Of a stretch of DNA of 64,000 nucleotides, positions 56,515-64,000 are shown one piece after another (the first letter of the stretch is position 1; the number at the start of each line of letters is the position of its first letter). Location of the stretch: positions 1-64,000 of the forward strand of contig JAIVFJ010000215.1 in the NCBI GenBank assembly GCA_025765615.1, in the 5' to 3' direction. Made by a program: the position numbers and the translations under genes. A model generated the notes under the pieces. That model did no database searches, had not been told where the DNA came from, and worked only from the letters and a program-made list of their open reading frames with translations. This DNA is from Zopfochytrium polystomum (lineage: Eukaryota > Chytridiomycota > Chytridiomycetes > Chytridiales > Chytridiaceae).

Positions 56515-58516
56515 TTTCTGTCCAGTCTTCGCTGCCCGGGATTGTCACCACTGGCGGTCTGTGAAGCTTGCCAAAAAGAAAAAATATGATAAAACCCCGG
56601 GGCAGGGCCACGGACCGCCATTAGTTCCTCTGGTCCAGCTGATGGGCCAGCCGCGGCAACACTCGTCTACCACTCCTGAGGTACCAGATTTCACGAAAAG
56701 GAATTACAAATTCCAAAGCTCCAAGCTTTCTAAGAAACCAAGAGAGAGAGCAAAATCCACCGACCGCCCATCAATTTTACTGGAAATTGATGCTAACGGG
56801 TGACTCCACAAAATGAAAATGGAACTTGCTGGACCTAAAGTGTCGCATTTTTTCTTTTGCAGTACTGGGTTGCTCAAACTTTTGAGACTGCACTGCATCA
56901 CAATGAGAATTGCTCCTTACTGTCAGTCGAAAGAAAAGTGCTTCCCAGTGCCATGTTTTCTCTATCTGACCCCCTTCCCTTTGTTTTGTTTTGGAGCTGA
57001 TGTCTTATCTTTGACAATGTCTTACAACTTCTGACAAAAGCGCAGTCAGAGACTTGCATTCATCAGTTTGGGAGAAAACGCTTTTTGTAGTGGTTTTATT
57101 TTTTATTTATTTATTTATTTTTTTTTTTTTTTTGGCTTCCAACTCTCCCATAACCTCTCTCATTTTCTCTGTAGGCGTTATTCAACTCCCGCGACTTTTC
57201 TTCCACATCATGCTCTTGCTCGGGCTGAGTCTATTTCTTTTCTTCAACTCTTTTTTCTTTTTTTTTTTTTTGAGGTACAATGCGTGTGTCTGTGTGTATC
57301 CCGCATGGGTGTGTTTGCGCACTTTTGTTTTTCTTCGACTCCGATGCCGACTCGGATGGACCGGGAAAAGTCGCAAGTCGCGACCCGCGAATTACCCTCA
57401 AGTTGTTGGGCATACATACGCCCAATATGCCCCCCATGCCCGGGGCCATAACGCCACCATACATACAATCATGCGTGCCCGTATTCGCGCCCTCAAAAGT
57501 TTTTCCTTCTTCTTCCTCTTCTTCTTTTATTTTTTGCACTTGACTCTCGGGACTCGCTTCGCCCGTGGGTTCCGCAAGGGCGGATGGAATGTTCCATAGC
57601 GTTTGTTGGGGCGCAAAGTTTGAGCGTGTCTTTTTTATTTATTTTTCCGGTTCTTGCTCGCTGGCAGAATTTTTTTTTGTTGCTTTTGGCGTGGAGCACC
57701 GTCGGTTCGGTCCCGGAAAGAAAAAAGAAAAAAAATTGGTTTCCAAACGTTGGGGCTCACCCACACAAGTCATCCGCAGGGTTGTATTTAATTGGTGCAT
57801 TTTTTTTTGCTTGTTCAAACAGTCGTTGCGTTCTGTCTTTCTTTCTTTCTATTTTTCTTTCTTCGGGTGATGGTTGAAGGAAAGGTGTCTGTAAATAAAA
57901 AAAAATACTCGAGCTGCATTCGACTTGCTTGCCTTGCTTGCGCATTCATGTACGCATAAAGGGTTTATCGGAGCGGTCGTTTCTCGGTTCTCTCATCCTC
58001 TGTCGCTCTGGTCTCCTCTATCTCTCCTCTCTTTCCTCTGCTGTCTCTCTCTCTCTCTCTCTCTCCCTCTCCCTCCTCTTCTCTGCCCTGTCTCTGTCTG
58101 TCGGTCTGCATTGCTCTGCGCCGCATCGTCATCCTTTTGAATTCTCTTCTGTTTTAATTTTCTGGACGGCAGTTTCCCCTTTTGGATCCTCACTGTTTTT
58201 TTCGTTTTCCTTTTTTTTTCGGTTTTCTTGTTTCACTCCTTCGACATTTGGCTGTCCGGTTGCGTCCACGGGGGGAGGGAACACGAGCGGACAGTGCCCG
58301 AGACAGATTGGTGGCAACACGTGTCTGCCTGGCTGCCTTATTGCTTTTGCGTGCAACAACATTTCGACGAAAGCGCCTTTTAGTTATAATTGCCAATGTT
58401 TAATCGTCTGTTTTTCTGCCGTTTGTCTGCGCTTTTTTCTCTTTATTTCGTTCCGTTTCCCCGATTTTTTCCTTTCAGAGGTGCATGGGCGCGGTTTTTT
58501 CTCACACACACACACA

Positions 58517-58553
<37 letters not shown>

Positions 58554-58625
58554 TCTCTCTCTCCTCTCCTCCCCTCGCAAAAAGATCGATACAGATTCCC
58601 GTCCCTCCCTCCCTCCCTCAATGAA
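56515..58625. other. Intergenic 2.1 kb, pyrimidine-rich
   Basis: Long spacer between divergent genes, rich in T and CT. CT tracts lie at about 58043-58070 and 58519-58572, and CACACA at 58502-58515. The last tracts sit just upstream of the bZIP ATG, as expected for a fungal pyrimidine-rich promoter or leader. No gene recognised. Confidence 0.6.
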
Positions 58626-61600
58626 ATGCTCGCTGTGGGGAGTCGCCCCTGGACGACCATGAGCGGCGTCGGCGGCGGCGGCGGCGGCTTTGGCGGCAGT
58701 AACAACAGCACCAACAGCAACAGCAGCAGCAGCAGCATTAGCAACCTTGCCAGCCGCGGCCATCACCACCACTGCGGCATTCAAGACGACGAGGGCGACA
58801 ACGGCGACGGCAATATCAACACACACAGATCGTTCCTCGGCCTCGTGCGCTCCGCATCCAACTCAGCCATGCTCCCCTGTCCGCCTCCCCTCCCGAGCTT
58901 CGACTCACCCGCCCCCGTCTTTGCCAGTGCAGAGATCGCACAGCAGAACGATCGAGAACAGCATCTCATCCCGCCGCCGCCTCTGCCGTCGGCGCGATCG
59001 GCTCTGCTGCCTGCGGCTGAGCAGCATACCGCGCACCTCCACAACCACCACAACCACCCACCGCCACCACCTCGGCTCCAAGTGAACAACGCCGCCACTT
59101 TCTTCCCTCGCCGCCTCTCGATCGCGTGGCTCCTAAACCCACCCGTACCCGACACAGACCTCTTGGCCACTGCCAACAACTTCAACAACAACAGCATCAG
59201 CAATAACAACAACTCCCCGTTCTTACCGCCGCCCCCACCGCCGTCGTCCCACCCGACCGGGGAAACGCCCGTAACCCCTACCGCACCCCTCTCCGCGCTC
59301 TCCGCCGCCGCCGCAGCCGCCGCATCGTGGGCGGAGCGCGTGCAGAGCCACCGCTCCAGCATCGTCAGCATTATGAGCCTCGGCAGCATCGGCGGCGGCA
59401 GCAGCGCCAGCACCCTCAGCGACTCGGGCGAACTCGGCGGCGGCGGCGGCGGCAACCCGCACCATTTCTTTTCACGTCGCCGCCGCCGCCAACGGGACGC
59501 ATCGGCAGTACGCGCAGCAGCAGCCGACTCGGACGACGCGATGCCCTCGTACTTTCGTCGCCGCCGCACCGGCGCCGGGCCGGCGTCGCCCGCGGCGTCG
59601 GCCGCGTCGTCCATGTCAGTGTCGTCGCCCTCAGTCGGGCGCCTCCGCGTTCTCGTTCACCGCCCTGCTGCGGCGAGGACGGTCCCCGCCTCCGCAGCCC
59701 CCTGCAGCCGCTGCCGGCCCCTCCGCCACCCCCGCTTCCGTAGCAACGCTGGCGCAAGCAACATTGGCGACGACGACGAGCAACGCCGTTTTGCTGGGCG
59801 CCACCGCTATCGTACGGGCGCAAACCAGTGGTGAGTGTCCTGCGCCATGTCTCCTCTCTTGATCGATCGATCGATTTGTGGCGGCTTGCTTCTTGGCTAT
59901 TCTTCATGCACAATGCTTGTCTTTGGTTGCGTTTTGTCTAGATGTTTCCTTTTATGGTGCGAAGGCTGACCGCATGATTCGTTTGTCTTTCCGTTTCCTC
60001 AACGCCCCCATTCTTTCTTTCCCCTTAAATCCAGCCGCGGATCCCCGCTTGCCGCCGGAAGCGGATGATGCCGCGGAGACGCCCGGGAGACACGCGATGG
60101 AGCTGACAAGGCCACCGCGCCGTGGTGGCCGCACCGCTGTTACTGCCTCTGCTACAACTGCGTCTACTGCGGCTGTGACTACAAACGACGTTCACGACGG
60201 CGCCGACTTTGAAGAAGCGGCTGCTACCCCTAGCAGCCAGAAGACCGTAACTCCAACAGCCACCGCCCCAGCAGCCGCCGCTGTCGCACCCACCGCCCTT
60301 GCGGTGACGACCACCCGCGGCCCCACGCTCTTAGTGCCGCCAATGGACACAGCTTCCTCGCCTGCCCTTTCCCCCTCGTCGTCGTCGTCGTCCCTCCGCT
60401 CGCCCCTTCGCGCCGCGACCACGGTCACGACCGCGGCCGCAGTGACGCCCGCAACCACTTCCACAACCACGCCTGCCCTGCCCGGCAAATGGCCACGAGG
60501 CAAATCCAACCGCCGCCCTCAGGCAGACGCAGATGTTGCGTCACGGACGCAGCCCGCCGTCACGCAGCCAAAGGCACCCAGCGCTCCATTGCCCCGCATC
60601 TCCATCCAGAGATTCGACGGGTTCCGACGCCCTCGCCGCACTCTGGTGAAACCAAGCCCCGCGCGCCCGCCGCCGCAAGAGCAAGGAGAAGGAGCGGCCG
60701 CGCCCGCCGAAGCACTGACGGACGCGCCGTCGACTCCGGTTCACCGGCCCCGCCAGCCGTCCTCGCAGATCGCCAGGACCGCCTTGCGCGCCGTGAAGGG
60801 CGGGAAAGTCAGCTCGCCCGCGCGGCCCCTGCCCCGTGCAGCCGCCCGCCATCATAACCACGCAGCTTGCGTCCGGCGCGCCCGAGTCCGCATCGTCTGC
60901 GGCGTCGGGAGCGGCCCAGCAGCCGTATGAGTCGCGCAGCGCCGAGTCCTTGCGGGTGCCCCTCTCCGCGGGTTCATCGCTGTGGCTGCTGCCCAACGCG
61001 GGCGAGACGGGCGCCGTCGCTGCCGCTGACGCCGCCTCCATAACTTTTTCCGTCACCCCGCCGACCGGTCCCTCGCCCTCACCGTCGTACACCCTGTCTC
61101 CAAACTCGATCGGCCCTCCGCTCCCGCCCGGAACAACCACCCCCTCCGACCGCTTCTTCTCCCCCTCCCTCCTCCTCCCATTCCCCTTCCCCCCCTCCTC
61201 CGCTTCCTCATCCTCCTCCCCACCAACCCCGTCCCCCAACCTCTCCCCGCCCGACCCGCACCCGCACGCCTTGCCCGCCACCTTCGCGCCTACAACCGCG
61301 ACCGCAGCACCCCCACCGCCGCCGGCGCCGACCCACTCAACAACAACCCCGTCCGACCGCCGCCGCACCCAGAACCGCGAGTCCGCCCGCCGCTTCCGCG
61401 AGCGCCGCGTCGCCCGCGTCGCCCAGCTTGAGGCCCGCGTCGCGGACCGCCTGGCCCGCCGCGACGAACTGCGCAGGGCTATCGCCGAGATCGAGAGCGC
61501 GAGGAGCGGGTGGGCGAGGATGGAGAGGGAGGCGGTTAGTAGGATTGCGAGGCTCGAGAGGATGGTGGGCACGAGGGTCGCTGCGAGGGGCGGGACGGCG

Positions 61601-61738
61601 GCGGCGGCGGTGGTGGCTCTCCGACAAGGACGGGATGCCGCTGATGTGGCGGGGAATCGTCGGGACGGTGCCGCGCCGATGGGGTCGCTCGGGCAGGGAT
61701 CTCCGACGCTGCCACCGCTGCCGCCGCGTGAGGGATGA
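58626..61738 (+). CDS. bZIP transcription factor
   Basis: ATG at 58626 (alternative MSGVGG at 58659). The long N-terminal region is disordered, with Gly, Asn, Pro and His runs. A donor after QTSG at about 59831 and acceptor TTAAATCCAG at 60032 define an intron of about 200 bp. The bZIP lies at 61350-61500. Its basic region RRTQNRESARRFRERR has the invariant N-x7-R, followed by a short zipper (LEARVADRLARRDELRRAIAEIE) and a second helix ending at 61738. It should bind DNA as a dimer in the nucleus. Two frame breaks, near 59635 and 60830, interrupt the disordered parts. The family resembles AP-1/CREB-type fungal bZIPs; the target is unknown. Confidence 0.8.
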
Positions 61739-63650
61739 TAGACAGCGTGCACATGCCGCGGAATGGCTAACACCAGTCCCACCCGGCGGCTGCGATCTAA
61801 CGCAGTCCCTGCTCCCCACTCTCAACCCCTACCCTCCGACAATTGTCGCACTCCCGCACCCCTCGCACCCATCCGTTCTTCTTCACCCCCCTCTCCCTTC
61901 AACCAGTTTAGAACGCGCGCGCCCCTTAACCAAAACCCAGTGCATAAGAGCACCTTTCAGTCTGTAAAATTGGGGACATTCTCTCACTCTCTCAAGCCTC
62001 AAGATGAAACACCCACACACACACCATGCACTTGACTTTACTTATGCGACGTTTCTCGTTTTCCCATCCCGTTACAATCTCGAACCCACTTCCTTTCCCG
62101 GCATCCCCGCCCACCCACGCGTTTTTTTCCCTGACAAAAGTCTAAGCTATTTGCGACTTTCCCCCCCTTTTTCTTCTAACCCCCGCACCGTTCATGTTTT
62201 TTTGGTAAACGGCTGGTGCGGTTGCTTATTTTCTTGTTCACTGTGGACGCGACGCGCGCTTTCGGGCCCTTATAGCGCTCTTTGTAAACTTTCTCTTTTG
62301 CCTAAACCCCGCGCGGGGCTAGGGCTTGGACCGGCGGGGTGGTTTTTTCTCCCACCCCGTCGAAAAACCTCATGCGAAATTACCCTCCCTGCGTTTTTCC
62401 CCTTCTTTCCTTGCACTACCAGCCCCTGCCGCACGCGCGATGCATTCGTTCTATGTCTCTCTTTGCTCTTTTTCTTTCACACTCCCGCGAAATACTTTTC
62501 TCGTTTTCCCACACCCACCCCCCCCAAGTCCAGCCGTCCAACCAATCACCGCGGCACACTACCCACCGCCCTACCCGCCAACCTCGTATTTCCCTCTAAA
62601 TGGAAGAGGTTCTTCTTTTTTTCCCCCACTATGCACTTGCTCCGCAACTACTTTACCCGCTCGGATCGTCGGACCTCTTTTTTTCTCTTTTCTTTGCAAT
62701 CTATCGCGTTTTACTTTTTTTTCTGCAGCCTGGAAACAAACAACCAAAAAAAAATAAAAAGCCTCACCCGCACCTCGCGAAACACCCTGCTTTTGCCTGA
62801 TTTTTGAAAAAATGGAAAGGAGATTGGCAAGACAGGCAGTCCTTGGGTTATAGGGGGTGAAAAAGGGTTTTGGGGGGGACGCGTTGGAGGGAGTGTGTGC
62901 TCTTTGGCGTTACTTGTTCCTTTTTTTTTTTGTTGCCTTGCGGCTTTCAAGGTGAGAGGGGTTGTCCAAGAACTGGTAATAAATAACCGCGATTCCGGCG
63001 AGAAGTCGTCGAGCGGTGAGAGCCGGGCCTCGGGACGGCTACGTGGTTGGTTAAAGCCGTCTGGCGTACAGAGGTGCTGGGTGTCACCGCCGGTCAGGCA
63101 CCTGGGTCATGCAAAGCCTCTGACGTCTGCTGCGCCAACTGTTCCGGGCGTACGCCGACCGATTTCCCAATTTTTTTTTTTTTTTTTTTTTTTTTTTGTT
63201 TCAGTCGCCAGCCCTGTGAACACAAGTTGCTCTTATACTCAATTTTTTTTGCCGTGCGACGGGACACACGGCGCGCGAAGGCGTATCTGACAAAGAAATA
63301 GCGAGCTTTTGCTGGCCTGCTGACTGAGCAAACTCGGGCCCAGAACCTTGCCTGTGCGTGGAAAAAGGTCGACTCCTCTGGGCGCCTTCATCCTCTACTG
63401 GAACCCGGCCTCCGGTTGCCTTGTTGAATTCAGGCTGGTCGAGTGTTTCCGGTAATCATTTTCCCTCGCACATCCGGTGGGATGCTCATGCAAAAGAGTG
63501 ACCGAGCAAAAGAGAAAGCGATACCGAGGTCAAAGGATGGTCCCGGGTCGATCTGAAACCCCAACCGCCGAACCCCACCGACTCACAACTCCACGAATGA
63601 ACAAACAAGTACAAGCTTTCTCGAATGGGGTTTTCAAAGTTGCTGCAAGT
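61739..63650. other. Intergenic 1.9 kb, C/T-rich
   Basis: Pyrimidine-rich on the plus strand with several Pro/Phe-rich chance frames and a T run at about 63171-63197. The segment 62950-63170 is GC-balanced and lacks any coding look, followed by the T run. It could be a Pol III transcript, but no RNA family was recognised. Confidence 0.5.
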
Positions 63651-64000
63651 TCAACCACCTCCGCGCTCCTGGGCTGGATGAATGCCCAGCCGCATGAGCA
63701 TCTCGTGGACCTCTTTCATCCGACGATTCCACTCCTCCTTTTTGAGGATGGGGCTGCACACGCCCAGCTCTTCCGGCCCGAGCGTGCGCAGCGCGACGAC
63801 CCCGTTCTCGTCCGGCTCGGCGCCCCCCATCTCCTCGGCGACGGGCCTGTCCGGAAAGACGTGGCGGACAACGAACCCTCTGGGAGGAGCGCGCGCAGCG
63901 CGGGGAGGATGTAGGCGGCGCTGTCGAAGGCGGCTCCCGCGGCGGGGGTCGAGGTGCCGGAGGGGTGCTCGTGGGGGTCGGTGGTGGCGACGACCAGGAG
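63651..64000 (-). CDS. 3' end of an unidentified protein (partial)
   Basis: The minus strand enters from the window edge with LLVVATTDPHEHPSGTS and GAAFDSAAYILPALRALLPE. It then shifts frame by one near 63885 to GFVVRHVFPDRPVAEEMGG, LRTLGPEELGVCSPILKKEE and WNRRMKEVHEMLMRLGIHPA, and stops at 63651. The helical, charged C-terminus looks like a genuine folded protein. The frame change is again in a short G run. The 5' part lies outside the window, so the family cannot be judged. Confidence 0.55.
   Translation of the reverse strand, partial: PGRRHHRPPRAPLRHLDPRRGSRLRQRRLHPPRAARAPPRGFVVRHVFPDRPVAEEMGGAEPDENGVVALRTLGPEELGVCSPILKKEEWNRRMKEVHEMLMRLGIHPAQERGGG

Noticed and set aside
57054..57870. 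Phe-rich frames in the spacer before the bZIP gene
   Set aside because: They are driven by T homopolymers and resemble membrane proteins only by composition.
62004..62807. 267-codon Pro/Phe-rich frame
   Set aside because: Pyrimidine-rich DNA in all three frames gives similar sequences; no start context, motif or intron support.

Overview
The window is nuclear DNA from a eukaryote, most likely a zoosporic (flagellated) fungus of the Chytridiomycota or a close relative. The reasons are GT-AG introns of about 60-100 bp, a U2 snRNA gene, an EEVD-type Hsp70, gypsy and Crypton-type mobile elements typical of fungi, many F-box/ankyrin genes of the kind abundant in chytrids, and a gene of PG-rich (SHIPPO-type) repeats that implies a flagellum. 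Genes are dense, lie on both strands and use GC-rich third positions, so long antisense open frames are common and mostly meaningless.

Layout. 1-0.8 kb: microsatellites. 0.8-6.2 kb: a complete, young Ty3/gypsy LTR retrotransposon on the minus strand, with 192-bp LTRs, a 5-bp target duplication, an initiator-Met-like primer site and a G11 polypurine tract. 6.8-7.9 kb: a broken ankyrin gene. 8.1-9.9 kb: an F-box gene. 10.1-12.1 kb: a probable four-pass membrane protein and the U2 snRNA gene. 13-15.6 kb: a secreted GH31 enzyme resembling sulfoquinovosidases. 15.9-17.3 kb: two small membrane proteins. 18.2-22.1 kb: a six-exon polyproline protein with a WH2-like segment. 22.7-25.5 kb: three tandem F-box/ankyrin paralogues with almost no spacing. 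25.9-28 kb: an MGCC-starting helical (BAR-like) protein. 29.7-31.7 kb: cytosolic Hsp70 with a heat-shock element. 32.5-35.9 kb: a disordered protein, the Fe-S assembly WD40 protein CIA1, and a small single-pass protein. 36.4-39.6 kb: the SHIPPO-type protein. 40.4-41.7 kb: an EF-hand protein. 41.9-45.1 kb: a Crypton-type tyrosine-recombinase element. 45.3-46.9 kb: an ankyrin-like repeat protein. 47.6-48.9 kb: a disordered protein. 49.1-50.6 kb: the Fe-S protein Dre2/anamorsin. 51.4-53.4 kb: a disordered protein. 53.5-53.8 kb: a structured RNA resembling SRP RNA. 54.2-56.5 kb: a polytopic membrane protein. 58.6-61.7 kb: a bZIP factor. 63.65-64 kb: the 3' end of another gene.

Two themes recur. 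CIA1 and Dre2, both of the cytosolic Fe-S cluster assembly pathway, lie about 14 kb apart. At least nine genes, including these two normally essential ones, are coherent except for one or more frame breaks of a few bases. Base-level assembly error is the simplest explanation, so 'pseudogene' calls here should be read with caution.
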